From: Siphonodentalium dalli
Lineage: Eukaryota; Mollusca; Scaphopoda; Gadilida; Siphonodentaliidae
Reading direction: 5' to 3'
NCBI GenBank assembly: GCA_032622095.1
Contig: CP136061.1
Coordinates: 201,118,244 to 201,182,243 of the forward strand
DNA: 64,000 bases
Positions 21,301 through 32,878 of this stretch are shown piece by piece. How positions within the stretch are numbered: the first letter of the stretch is position 1; each line of letters opens with the position of its first letter. The notes beneath the pieces are model-generated. The model saw only the letters and a program-made list of their open reading frames with translations. It had not been told where the DNA came from and searched no databases. The translations under genes and the position numbers were made by a program.

Positions 21301-24300
21301 AGCGACAGCTGGTGCCACTAAATGTTCAAACTATACGAAATTTCCTTCAAAATTTGTCGATTTCTTATTTGCCATCCCCCCATGATATCTGTAGGTGGTC
21401 AACCGACGGTCAACTGGTCCGTGTTTTCAATAAGGCGGGTACAAATGATGATTATGTGGCCATATAGCGACAGCTTGTGCCACTAAATGTTCAAACTATA
21501 CGAAATTTCCTTCAAAATTTGTCGATTTCTTATTTGCCACCCCCCCCCCCCCCCAGGATATCTGTGGGTGGTCAACCGACGGTCAACTGGTCCGGGTTTT
21601 CAGTAAGGCGGGTACAAATGGTGATTATGTGGCCATATAGCGACAGCTTGTGCCACTAAATGTTCAAACTATACGAAATTTCCTTCAAAATTTGTCGATT
21701 TCTTATTTGCCACCCCCCCATGATATCTGTAGGTGGTCAACCGACGGTCAACTGGTCCGGGTTTTCATTAAGGCGGGTACAAATGATGATTATGTGGCCA
21801 TATAGCGACAGCTTGTGCCACTAAATGTTCAAACTATACGAAATTTCCTTCAAAATTTGTCGATTCCTTATTTGCCATCCCCCCAGGATATCTGTGGGTG
21901 GTCAACCGACGGTCAACTGGTCCGGGTTTTCAGTAAGGCGGGTACAAATGATGATTATGTGGCCATATAGCGACAGCTTGTGCCACTAAATGTTCAAACT
22001 ATACGAAATTTCCTTCAAAATTTGTCGATTTCTTATTTGCCCCCCCCCCCCCCCCCAGGATATCTGTGGGTGGTCAACCGACGGTCAACTGGTCCGGGTT
22101 TTCAGTAAGGCGGGTACAAATGGTGATTATGTGGCCATATAGCGACAGCTTGTGCCACTAAATGTTCAAACTATACGAAATTTCCTTCAAAATTTGTCGA
22201 TTTCTTATTTGCCATCCCCCCATGATATCTGTAGCAGTAGGTGGTCAACCGACGGTCAACTGGTCCGAGTTTTCAATAAGGCGGGTACAAATGGTGATTA
22301 TGTGGCCATATAGCGACAGCTTGTGCCACTAAATGTTCAAACTATACGAAATTTCCTTCAAAATTTGTCGATTTCTTATTTGCCATCCCCCATGATATAT
22401 GTAGGTGGTCAACCGACGGCAACTGGTCCGGGTTTTCAGTAAGGCGGGTACAAATGATGATTATGTGGCCATATATAGCGACAGCTTGTGCCACTAAATG
22501 TTCAAACTATACGAAATTTCCTTCAAAATTTGTCGATTCCTTATTTGGCATCCCCCCAGGATATCTGTGGGTGGTCAACCGATGGTCAACTGGTCCGGGT
22601 TTTCAGTAAGGCGGGTACAAATGATGATTATGTGGCCATATAGCGACAGCTTGTGCCACTAAATGTTCAAACTATACGAAATTTCCTTCAAAATTTGTCG
22701 ATTTCTTATTTGCCATCCCCCCCAGGATATCTGTGGGTGGTCAACCGACGGTCAACTGGTCCGGGTTTTCAGTAAGGCGGGTACAAATGGTGATTAAGTG
22801 GCCATATAGCGACAGCTTGTGCCACTAAATGTTCAAACTATACGAAATTTCCTTCAAAATTTGTCGATTTCTTATTTGCCATCCCCCCATGATATCTGTA
22901 GGTGGTCAACCGACGGTCAACTGGTCCGGGTTTTCAGTAAGGCGGGTACAAATGATGATTATGTGGCCATATAGCGACAGCTTGTCCACTAAATGTTCAA
23001 ACTATACGAAATTTCCTTCAAAATTTGTCGATTCCTTATTTTCCATCCCCCCAGGATATCTGTGGGTGGTCAACCGACGGTCAACTTGTCCGGGTTTTCA
23101 GTAAGGCGGGTACAACTGATGATTATGTGGCCATATAGCGACAGCTTGTGCCACTAAATGTTCAAACTATACGAAATTTCCTTCAAAATTTGTCGATTTC
23201 TTATTTGCCATCCCCCCCCCCCAGGATATCTGTGGGTGGTCAACCGACGGTCAACTGGTCCGGGTTTTCAGTAAGGCGGGTACAAATGGTGATTATGTGG
23301 CCATATAGCGACAGCTGGTGCCACTAAATGTTCAAACTATACGAAATTTCCTTCAAAATTTGTCGATTTCTTATTTGCCATCCCCCCATGATATCTGTAG
23401 GTGGTCAACCGACGGTCAACTGGTCCGTGTTTTCAATAAGGCGGGTACAAATGATGATTATGTGGCCATATAGCGACAGCTTGTGCCACTAAATGTTCAA
23501 ACTATACGAAATTTCCTTCAAAATTTGTCGATTCCTTATTTGCCATCCCCCCAGGATATATGTGGGTGGTCAACCGACAGTCAACTGGTCCGGGTTTTCA
23601 GTAAGGCGGGTACAAATGATGATTATGTGGCCATATAGCGACAGCTTGTGCCACTAAATGTTCAAACTATACGAAATTTCCTTCAAAATTTGTCGATTTC
23701 TTATTTGCCATCCCCCCAGGATATCTGTGGGTGGTCAACCGACGGTCAACTGGTCCGGGTTTTCAGTAAGGCGGGTACAAATGGTGATTATGTGGCCATA
23801 TAGCGACAGCTTGTGCCACTAAATGTTCAAACTATACGAAATTTCCTTCAAAATTTGTCGATTCCTTATTTGCCATCCCCCCAGGATATCTGTGGGTGGT
23901 CAACCGACGGTCAACTGGTCCGGGTTTTCAGTAAGGCGGGTACAAATGATGATTATGTGGCCATATAGCGACAGCTTGTGCCACTAAATGTTCAAACTAT
24001 ACGAAATTTCCTTCAAAATTTGTCGATTTCTTATTTGCCACCCCCCCCCCAGGATATCTGTGGGTGGTCAACCGACGGTCAACTGGTCCGGGTTTTCAGT
24101 AAGGCGGGTACAAATGGTGATTATGTGGCCATATAGCGACAGCTTGTGCCACTAAATGTTCAAACTATACGAAATTTCCTTCAAAATTTGTCGATTTCTT
24201 ATTTGCCATCCCCCCATGATATCTGTAGCAGTAGGTGGTCAACCGACGGTCAACTGGTCCGAGTTTTCAATAAGGCGGGTACAAATGGTGATTATGTGGC

Positions 24301-27300
24301 CATATAGCGACAGCTTGTGCCACTAAATGTTCAAACTATACGAAATTTCCTTCAAAATTTGTCGATTTCTTATTTGCCATCCCCCATGATATATGTAGGT
24401 GGTCAACCGACGGCAACTGGTCCGGGTTTTCAGTAAGGCGGGTACAAATGATGATTATGTGGCCATATAGCGACAGCTTGTGCCACTAAATGTTCAAACT
24501 ATACGAAATTTCCTTCAAAATTTGTCGATTCCTTATTTGGCATCCCCCCAGGATATCTGTGGGTGGTCAACCGATGGTCAACTGGTCCGGGTTTTCAGTA
24601 AGGCGGGTACAAATGATGATTATGTGGCCATATAGCGACAGCTTGTGCCACTAAATGTTCAAACTATACGAAATTTCCTTCAAAATTTGTCGATTTCTTA
24701 TTTGCCATCCCCCCCAGGATATCTGTGGGTGGTCAACCGACGGTCAACTGGTCCGGGTTTTCAGTAAGGCGGGTACAAATGGTGATTAAGTGGCCATATA
24801 GCGACAGCTTGTGCCACTAAATGTTCAAACTATACGAAATTTCCTTCAAAATTTGTCGATTTCTTATTTGCCATCCCCCCCATGATATCTGTAGGTGGTC
24901 AACCGACGGTCAACTGGTCCGGGTTTTCATTAAGGCGGGTACAAATGATGATTATGTGGCCATATAGCGACAGCTTGTGCCACTAAATGTTCAAACTATA
25001 CGAAATTTCCTTCAAAATTTGTCGATTCCTTATTTTCCATCCCCCCAGGATATCTGTGGGTGGTCAACCGACGGTCAACTGGTCCGGGTTTTCAGTAAGG
25101 CGGGTACAACTGATGATTATGTGGCCATATAGCGACAGCTTGTGCCACTAAATGTTCAAACTATACGAAATTTCCTTCAAAATTTGTCGATTTCTTATTT
25201 GCCACCCCCCCCCCCCCATGATATCTGTGGGTGGTCAACCGACGGTCAACTGGTCCGGGTTTTCAGTAAGGCGGGTACAAATGGTGATTATGTGGCCATA
25301 TAGCGACAGCTGGTGCCACTAAATGTTCAAACTATACGAAATTTCCTTCAAAATTTGTCGATTTCTTATTTGCCATCCCCCCATGATATCTGTAGGTGGT
25401 CAACCGACGGTCAACTGGTCCGTGTTTTCAATAAGGCGGGTACAAATGATGATTATGTGGCCATATAGCGACAGCTTGTGCCACTAAATGTTCAAACTAT
25501 ACGAAATTTCCTTCAAAATTTGTCGATTTCTTATTTGCCACCCCCCCCCCCCCCCCCAGGATATCTGTGGGTGGTCAACCGACGGTCAACTGGTCCGGGT
25601 TTTCAGTAAGGCGGGTACAAATGGTGATTATGTGGCCATATAGCGACAGCTTGTGCCACTAAATGTTCAAACTATACGAAATTTCCTTCAAAATTTGTCG
25701 ATTTCTTATTTGCCACCCCCCCATGATATCTGTAGGTGGTCAACCGACGGTCAACTGGTCCGGGTTTTCATTAAGGCGGGTACAAATGATGATTATGTGG
25801 CCATATAGCGACAGCTTGTGCCACTAAATGTTCAAACTATACGAAATTTCCTTCAAAATTTGTCGATTCCTTATTTGCCATCCCCCCAGGATATCTGTGG
25901 GTGGTCAACCGACGGTCAACTGGTCCGGGTTTTCAGTAAGGCGGGTACAAATGATGATTATGTGGCCATATAGCGACAGCTTGTGCCACTAAATGTTCAA
26001 ACTATACGAAATTTCCTTCAAAATTTGTCGATTTCTTATTTGCCCCCCCCCCCCCCCCCAGGATATCTGTGGGTGGTCAACCGACGGTCAACTGGTCCGG
26101 GTTTTCAGTAAGGCGGGTACAAATGGTGATTATGTGGCCATATAGCGACAGCTTGTGCCACTAAATGTTCAAACTATACGAAATTTCCTTCAAAATTTGT
26201 CGATTTCTTATTTGCCATCCCCCCATGATATCTGTAGCAGTAGGTGGTCAACCGACGGTCAACTGGTCCGAGTTTTCAATAAGGCGGGTACAAATGGTGA
26301 TTATGTGGCCATATAGCGACAGCTTGTGCCACTAAATGTTCAAACTATACGAAATTTCCTTCAAAATTTGTCGATTTCTTATTTGCCATCCCCCATGATA
26401 TATGTAGGTGGTCAACCGACGGCAACTGGTCCGGGTTTTCAGTAAGGCGGGTACAAATGATGATTATGTGGCCATATATAGCGACAGCTTGTGCCACTAA
26501 ATGTTCAAACTATACGAAATTTCCTTCAAAATTTGTCGATTCCTTATTTGGCATCCCCCCAGGATATCTGTGGGTGGTCAACCGATGGTCAACTGGTCCG
26601 GGTTTTCAGTAAGGCGGGTACAAATGATGATTATGTGGCCATATAGCGACAGCTTGTGCCACTAAATGTTCAAACTATACGAAATTTCCTTCAAAATTTG
26701 TCGATTTCTTATTTGCCATCCCCCCAGGATATCTGTGGGTGGTCAACCGACGGTCAACTGGTCCGGGTTTTCAGTAAGGCGGGTACAAATGGTGATTAAG
26801 TGGCCATATAGCGACAGCTTGTGCCACTAAATGTTCAAACTATACGAAATTTCCTTCAAAATTTGTCGATTTCTTATTTGCCATCCCCCCCATGATATCT
26901 GTAGGTGGTCAACCGACGGTCAACTGGTCCGGGTTTTCAGTAAGGCGGGTACAAATGATGATTATGTGGCCATATAGCGACAGCTTGTCCACTAAATGTT
27001 CAAACTATACGAAATTTCCTTCAAAATTTGTCGATTCCTTATTTTCCATCCCCCCAGGATATCTGTGGGTGGTCAACCGACGGTCAACTTGTCCGGGTTT
27101 TCAGTAAGGCGGGTACAACTGATGATTATGTGGCCATATAGCGACAGCTTGTGCCACTAAATGTTCAAACTATACGAAATTTCCTTCAAAATTTGTCGAT
27201 TTCTTATTTGCCATCCCCCCCCCAGGATATCTGTGGGTGGTCAACCGACGGTCAACTGGTCCGGGTTTTCAGTAAGGCGGGTACAAATGGTGATTATGTG

Positions 27301-27915
27301 GCCATATAGCGACAGCTGGTGCCACTAAATGTTCAAACTATACGAAATTTCCTTCAAAATTTGTCGATTTCTTATTTGCCATCCCCCCATGATATCTGTA
27401 GGTGGTCAACCGACGGTCAACTGGTCCGTGTTTTCAATAAGGCGGGTACAAATGATGATTATGTGGCCATATAGCGACAGCTTGTGCCACTAAATGTTCA
27501 AATTATACGAAATTTCCTTCAAAATTTGTCGATTCCTTATTTGCCATCCCCCCAGGATATATGTGGGTGGTCAACCGACAGTCAACTGGTCCGGGTTTTC
27601 AGTAAGGCGGGTACAAATGATGATTATGTGGCCATATAGCGACAGCTTGTGCCACTAAATGTTCAAACTATACGAAATTTCCTTCAAAATTTGTCGATTT
27701 CTTATTTGCCATCCCCCCAGGATATCTGTGGGTGGTCAACCGACGGTCAACTGGTCCGGGTTTTCAGTAAGGCGGGTACAAATGGTGATTATGTGGCCAT
27801 ATAGCGACAGCTTGTGCCACTAAATGTTCAAACTATACGAAATTTCCTTCAAAATTTGTCGATTTCTTATTTGCCATCCCCCCATGATATCTGTAGGTGG
27901 CAACCGACGGTCAAC
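18392..27915 (+). repeat. Satellite array, main segment (about 58 monomers of about 165 bp)
   Basis: Each monomer reads in order: 'gatatctgtgggtggtcaac', 'cggtcaactggtccgggttt', 'cagtaaggcgggtacaaatg', 'tggccatatagcgacagctt', 'gtgccactaaatgttcaaac', 'aatttgtcgatttcttattt', 'gccatccccc'. Spacing is 164-165 bp, varying with a C-tract of about 5-20. From about 19.4 kb on, variants recur every 12 monomers: 'gtagcagtag' at 20225, 22231, 24225 and 26234, and 'cagctggtgcc' near 21307, 23315, 25309 and 27315. Near-identity of the 2.0-kb blocks implies recent amplification. Confidence 0.95.
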
Positions 27916-28002
27916 TGGGCCAAAATGATCACGAAGACGGTAGGAATCCTCGTTATAATAGCGTATTGTGATGATATGATATGTTTTCTTTTATTTAAAA
28001 TA

Positions 28003-28056
28003 CCATCGGATGGCAAATAGCGCATATCGGTAGAATCGCTATTTGCCATCCGATGG
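28003..28056. repeat. 54-bp terminal palindrome, right
   Basis: CCATCGGATGGCAAATAGCG pairs perfectly with CGCTATTTGCCATCCGATGG. It is the inverted counterpart of 17332-17385. Confidence 0.9.
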
Positions 28057-28074
28057 CGAATAGCCGCTGCCTTT

Positions 28075-28332
28075 CCTTGCGGAAGGCGAAGTTTGATTGT
28101 GATTCTATAAGATATATAGAGTCACTGGAGGATATCAAATGCCTCCCTCCCTCCCTGCTTTTCATGGGTTGGAACTAATTCTACATGGTTTTCAACTTGG
28201 TAGTGTAGTTTTCACTCCACATTTTGGCTTTAAATGGTGATTGGCGCATGCGTGTGGTGATATATCATTTGATATCCTCCAGTGACTCTATATATCTTAT
28301 AGATTCACAATCAAACTTCGCCTTCCGCAAAG
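28075..28332. mobile_element. Hairpin MITE with arms of 67 bp
   Basis: Arms 28075-28141 and 28266-28332 are inverted copies with about two mismatches, and include 'gcggaaggcgaagtttgatt' and 'gtcactggaggatatcaaat'. The 124-bp middle has 'cctccctccctcc' and a segment (28241-28263) homologous, inverted, to 12680-12703. Confidence 0.8.
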
Positions 28333-28351
28333 AAAGGCTCGTTTAATTTTT

Positions 28352-28700
28352 GTACAAACAGACTGTAACCTGCACGCACTGATGCATTCACACATACCTG
28401 CCGGGTAAGTGAAAATAAGCCATTCAAATTTGAAATGCAAAGAGCATGCTTTGAGCACGCGAAGGGACATTCTTTTATCAGAGCAATGTCTTAGAAATTT
28501 GTGAACGCATATTTCTGTCGTCGCCATTTTACACAATCGAATCTCCTTCAATTACCTTTAGATTATACTATGCATACTGTATTCACTATATAATTATGTT
28601 GCTTTCATATACATGTAGTAGCTATCAATATGTTAACAATGGAGCCCTCAACGCTTGTAAGCTACGTTGTTGTCGAACTCACATATGTATACACGTACAG
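28352..28700. other. No feature recognised
   Basis: Flank of the satellite element. A weak possible donor (gtaagc) follows 'caacgctt' near 28658. Confidence 0.35.
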
Positions 28701-28809
28701 TTCGTGCACAAAGATCGCGGATGGTCTATTGACGGCTTGACATTCAAGACTAATAACAACAAGAAACGCATTTCTGTTCGATTCTCTCAGACTCACAAGA
28801 CCATTGAGG
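28701..28809 (+). CDS. Possible internal coding exon, gene unknown
   Basis: A splice-acceptor-like 'cacgtacag' precedes 28701 and a strong donor GTGAGT begins at 28810. Between them one frame is open: FVHKDRGWSIDGLTFKTNNN, then KKRISVRFSQTHKTIE. The exon would start in phase 0 and be 109 bp long. Base composition is less AT-rich than the flanks, and the peptide has the mixed charged/hydrophobic make-up of a real domain, but I do not recognise it and find no partner exon. It could also be a transposon-derived scrap. Confidence 0.25.
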
Positions 28810-28815
28810 GTGAGT

Positions 28816-29519
28816 TTTCGTATTTTAATATTATATGTGTTTTGAAATATTCCGAGTCAAATTTGTGGTAGAGTTTCCAATGTAGTTTACATGTGTGTTT
28901 TTTTTGCCGGCATTCATGAAAACATTCCTGTTAAATATATGTATCTGTTTTCATACATATACATGGCATAGTTGCATTAACTGACGTATCTTATTGAGAC
29001 AATAGGCATACGATTGGAGGACAACAGATTGATGATATCACTTATTAGTGGCTCCTAATTTGTGATTATAATTGACTGTAATTAATTTGTTTCTCAAATA
29101 ATTTGTTATTGGGCCGTCTCAAAATTACACGTAATTCATTACTTGGATAAATAAGCATGTTATTCAAAACTTGTTTCAATTATAATCAATACTTTCCAAA
29201 CTTATCATGCTTATCAATTTAAGAGGACATAATGTTTTTCTCCATTTATTGTTGAGATATCATCATGCATTTTTTTAATACTGTCATATTGTGTGACTAG
29301 ACATAACCCTGTTTTATAGTTTATACCATTCATGTGTGCATTTGTTTCATAAAATAATTGTTGTATTATCTTACGTGCATTTGATCTAATGCATAAAATT
29401 AAAAAAAAATAAAAACAATTATAAACTCTTTGCATGGCTAGACGTCCGTCTCCCATGTGTTTTTACGCTGAGAATATATTATAATAATGGCTTGATTTGA
29501 AACATATTTTATTTGAATA
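28816..29519. other. No feature recognised
   Basis: AT-rich; no supported feature. Confidence 0.35.
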
Positions 29520-29979
29520 ATATACAAAAGGGATCGGGGCTCAATAGTTTGCAACTTATGAGGCCCCTGATTTGAACATATTTATTGTGACCCACTATAT
29601 ACAATATATATTACACAGATTAAATATAACAATAATGGTATGAGTGTGGGCACAGAGGATCGGAGCACAAGTTGCCGAACTTATCGGAGCTCCTCTCCCC
29701 TGGCATTCAATTGCTAATAAATTCAAATATCGGAGATGGTTTTAATTCAGGTGTATTGTAGAAGTTAATGTTTAAGTGTGGCTGTTGGAGTGGCTGTGGT
29801 CTCGCAGAATTGGGGTAAGGGAAACTATAACGAGAAAATTCTGATAATTATGAGATTAAGAGATTAAGAGAAACGGTCTGTAGATGAGATAAATGATTGT
29901 ACTGTCTCAAACAGGCGCGCATTTAGCTTTCCGTTGTAGTGTTGTACACCAAACAGGAGATCTTTTTCGGAGACCATAG
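29520..29979 (-). repeat. 3' untranslated tail of the LINE remnant
   Basis: It lies directly 3' (minus strand) of the reverse-transcriptase-derived frame and carries minus-strand AATAAA-type motifs ('cacaataaatatg' near 29577-29589). Exact 3' end and tail are not determined. Confidence 0.45.
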
Positions 29980-30622
29980 TCACGTTAAGTTCATCCATAT
30001 ACGAGCCCACATCCGATTTCGCGCTACTGCGTACAGAGGACAACTGAAGAAAAAATGGTTTGCGTCTTCACATGAATTTCCACAAGTACAATTTGAATGA
30101 GCTGAGATGTATTTTTCATATTTATCAAAGTTTAGGTCGCTACAGTTATTTCTAAGTCTACAGTGCAAAATATTTAATCTCCTTTGACCTGTATTGAAAT
30201 ATGGTGGGGGTTTCAAAGTCGGTTCTTTATTACAGAATGTTCTATACATGTTACTTATGATTTCGTCTTTACTTGGTTCTGAAGAGGGGTCAACCACTTT
30301 TTGTTATCGGTAGTAGTTTTACATGATAGATTCCATTCAGCTATCATGGATGGGACGAAACTCGATTTGAAATGAGTCGTGTTCGTAAAGTAGTTTATGT
30401 ATCGCAAGGGGTTTCTGATGGGGTATCGAGATGCTTCAGCGACGGTAGCTGGTAATAGATTGGTGAGGTAGGAAGGGACATGATGAGTAATTATTTTGTT
30501 CCAGGTGTGCATTTTATGGAGGTTTCGTCTTTCGCTTAATGGGGGCCATCCAAGTTCAAATAAGACTTTTTCATCTGACACCGAACGCGTGAGACCACTT
30601 ACTATTCTACCAGCGCCCCTCT
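29980..30622 (-). pseudogene. Non-LTR retrotransposon ORF2, C-terminal remnant with frameshift
   Basis: On the minus strand the frame opens after a stop at about 30622: GAGRIVSGLTRSVSDEK, LFELGWPPLSERRNLHKMHT, 'HVPSYLTNLLPATV'. It then shifts frame near 30297 and continues with NILHCRLRNNCSDLNFDKYE, 'CTCGNSCEDANHFFFSCPLY'. These are the standard C-terminal landmarks of CR1-type and related LINE ORF2 proteins: 'aarivtgl', 'l.W.pLs.RR', 'lr...s.ln..l', and a Cys/His-rich 'C.CG...E...Hyl..Cp.y' knuckle. All catalytic RT motifs lie upstream and are absent, so this is a 5'-truncated copy broken by at least one frameshift. Confidence 0.8.
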
Positions 30623-31036
30623 CCTAACACAATATAATAACAGACATGTGATCAAAATGACAGTACAAACGTATTTACATGGTGATTAGTTATGAGATAT
30701 ATAATGTGTAGTGCCTTCCAGAGTTGATCAGACTTGACTCACTTGATGTTGCTAACATAACCGTCATTGTGGTTATAGAAGGAACTAAATAGGGTGGATT
30801 ATGCCCCTTGTTGACTCTACACGGTATATCGAACCTGCATAAAAACACTGCAAGATGATTGGGTCAAACTATGAGTCAGATATTTGTTGTGACATAAAAG
30901 ATGCGACATAGTCTACTAGCAGGGTGACCCGGCGTTGTCCAGGTTAAAGTCATATGTGATTCACTCTGGGTGGCATATGACAGCAGGGAGGAAGATTTCC
31001 CCTAGACTGAGTGATTAAATCATTGACCCCCAATAC
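30623..31036. other. No gene; contains a transposon-end-like motif
   Basis: 'ctagcagggtgacccggcgt' at about 30917 resembles the 5' end motif of the ACTAGC-ended repeat family (31693, 59-64 kb), but no full copy follows. Confidence 0.4.
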
Positions 31037-31132
31037 ACAGGTCTCTTGGTGCGACAACACTACGATGAGTATACACCTTAATAAGTATTAAGGTATATAC
31101 TCATGGTTGTTGTCGCACCAGGGGACCTCTGT
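31037..31132. repeat. Imperfect hairpin, arms of about 45 bp
   Basis: 'tggtgcgacaac' and 'gatgagtatacaccttaata' pair with 'tattaaggtatatactcatg' and 'gttgtcgcacca'. The pairing extends outward through 'ggtctct/ggacct'-like bases. Probably a small MITE. Confidence 0.7.
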
Positions 31133-31692
31133 TCCGATGTCGTTCCGTGAAGAATAATTTATTATTCCAAGATGGCCTGAGTGAAATACAATACGAGAAT
31201 ACCGAAGCTCTCTTGGATAATTCCTGAAGAATGAGTTGGAGATTGAATATTCAATATCCCTATATAGGCAACGTTCGCATGTAGTTGGCAGGGGGCGTTC
31301 TGGGAGGGACATACCGATCGTCACCCGCTTCATTTATCATAAAGAACGCTCACTAATCCATGACAAATATGTGATGCTAAGAGACACCAAGTTCTTTGAT
31401 CCACAACAGCAACAAGAAGAAGTATAAGAAGCGAACGAATCAGACCTATCGTGGCAATAAAGTAGAAATGATAAATGACAAACTGTTCATTAATAAACAG
31501 GTATATATTCCACATATACGAGCACCACCATACGGCTACCCGTTATTCCGATGGCCTGAAACACAACCAACACACATGAGCACACGCAGTTGGTACCACC
31601 ATGTGGACGTAATCATCAACGTTATGATAGTTATAAATGGTAACGCCCTCAATTATTAGTATCACATTATTAGGCATTTCTAAAATATATAA
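31133..31692. other. No feature recognised
   Basis: Open frames here are short and unlike known proteins. Confidence 0.35.
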
Positions 31693-32263
31693 TACTAGCA
31701 GGTGATCCGACTTCGTCCGGGCTTTGACCTTGAATTGACGATTTTGAATGTCACGGTCAGGTCGGAGTCACTATTTGACCCGTCCAAAAGACTCCCCGGA
31801 CAAAATCACCCGTAGGTATAAAATTTCGTCGAAATCCGTCCAGCAGTTTTCCCGGCATAAATTAGATCATTTGTGGGTACAAGTTTCAAGGTGAAGAACT
31901 GACCCGATGAAAATCTCCCCCATTCCCAGGAACCCCTAAGTACGAACAGACATAAGAATCACACAACACGCTCATGTCTGTACACAGACACAACACGCTC
32001 ATGTCTGGACACATATACGCTCTTTATCAACGACACTGTGGATACGAACGCTCTTTAACTATCACGCGATTAACACATGAATTTCCATTGCGGTGGCGGG
32101 GGATTGGAGAATGAATGCTCTGGCGTTCTCAGAAGCGGTGCGATGACACTCCATCTGGTATTTTACCCTTAGATAGGAAGTTTGGGCTCAATCCGTCCGG
32201 CAGTTTTCCCGGCCATAGCTAACAGACAAACAGACAAACAGAAGTCCCAAAATATATAGTAGA
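31693..32263 (+). mobile_element. ACTAGC-ended repeat, apparently full-length copy
   Basis: The 5' end ACTAGCAGGTGATCCGACTT matches (reverse-complemented) the unit ends in the 59-64 kb array (ACTAGCCGATGAGCCCGACG). The 3' end has 'cagacaaacagacaaacaga' and 'cccaaaatatatagtaga'. The body contains 'aaatccgtccagcagttttc' and, inverted, 'ttacccttagataggaagtt', which recur at 38670-38710 and 39545-39585. It has no coding capacity. Confidence 0.65.
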
Positions 32264-32276
32264 TAATGGTTTCGTG

Positions 32277-32395
32277 AACGCATCACCTCAGAATTCCGTT
32301 AAAACAAATAAATAAATTATTATCACTGAAGGTTTCTCATTCACCACGCCATGCAAAAAGCCTCTAAATACCGACCAAAAATCTACTCATCAAAT
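32277..32395 (+). repeat. Dispersed repeat shared with 5308-5445
   Basis: See the partner copy; same orientation. Confidence 0.55.
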
Positions 32396-32878
32396 TCAAA
32401 AACACCCCCGAAACTTCGCATCTCAGTTGGATTATAGTATATATCATTCCGATTTATGTCACGTTAAAATAAATGAAAGATGTTCATATAACAATGCAAC
32501 AAAGCAGGTTAAACAACAATAGAAACATGTACACTCCACGCAGTGCGCTATGGGTTAACGCGGGAATTCCCGTTCCAATGAGCATAACAAAATTATTGCG
32601 GCTAACATGCCATGTTCAATAAAGTATGTCGAAAGGCCCGCCGAGATAACCACAAAGCGATACGTGAATATACATGCAGACCCATATAAGTATCGAGTAC
32701 GAAAATACCCGTGTACCTTTCTAACCACATGGATCGAGTACGAAAATACACAAGTACTTTTCTAATCATATTTTCCCATTGCCCATAGCTGCTATGACAA
32801 GTCATAAACACCTTCACAGAATACTACCATAAAGGGCATATCAAGAGACAGAGAAGAGGTTCCACGCCAAACCAGGAC
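32396..32878. other. No feature recognised
   Basis: A short direct repeat ('gagtacgaaaatac' twice near 32696 and 32736) is the only structure seen. Confidence 0.35.

Larger units (their letters stand above)
17292..28351. mobile_element. 11-kb satellite-filled element with terminal inverted repeats
   Basis: The outer ends match as inverted repeats: AAAAATTAAACGAGCC near 17292 pairs with its complement ending at 28351, followed on each side by a CTTTCCTTGCGGAAG-like core. Inside lie a 54-bp palindrome, an 85-90 bp spacer ('tttaaataaaagaaaacat', 'cacaatacgctattataac'), and then the satellite. The left (17332-17500) and right (27890-28056) inner ends are nearly identical inverted copies. A hairpin insertion (28075-28332) enlarges the right end. 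There is no coding capacity. Non-autonomous elements with tandem cores are known in molluscs (Helentron-associated or 'pearl'-type elements); assignment to that group is inference. Confidence 0.7.

Noticed and set aside
19466-27107. Recurrent 60-90 codon open frames beginning MPLNVQTIRNFLQ in the satellite
   Set aside because: They recur once per monomer because the repeat happens to lack stops in that frame. The C-tract changes frame between copies and the monomer length is not conserved modulo three.
17470-27915. CRISPR-like regular repeats
   Set aside because: Monomers of about 165 bp abut with no unique spacers, and the context is eukaryotic; this is satellite DNA.
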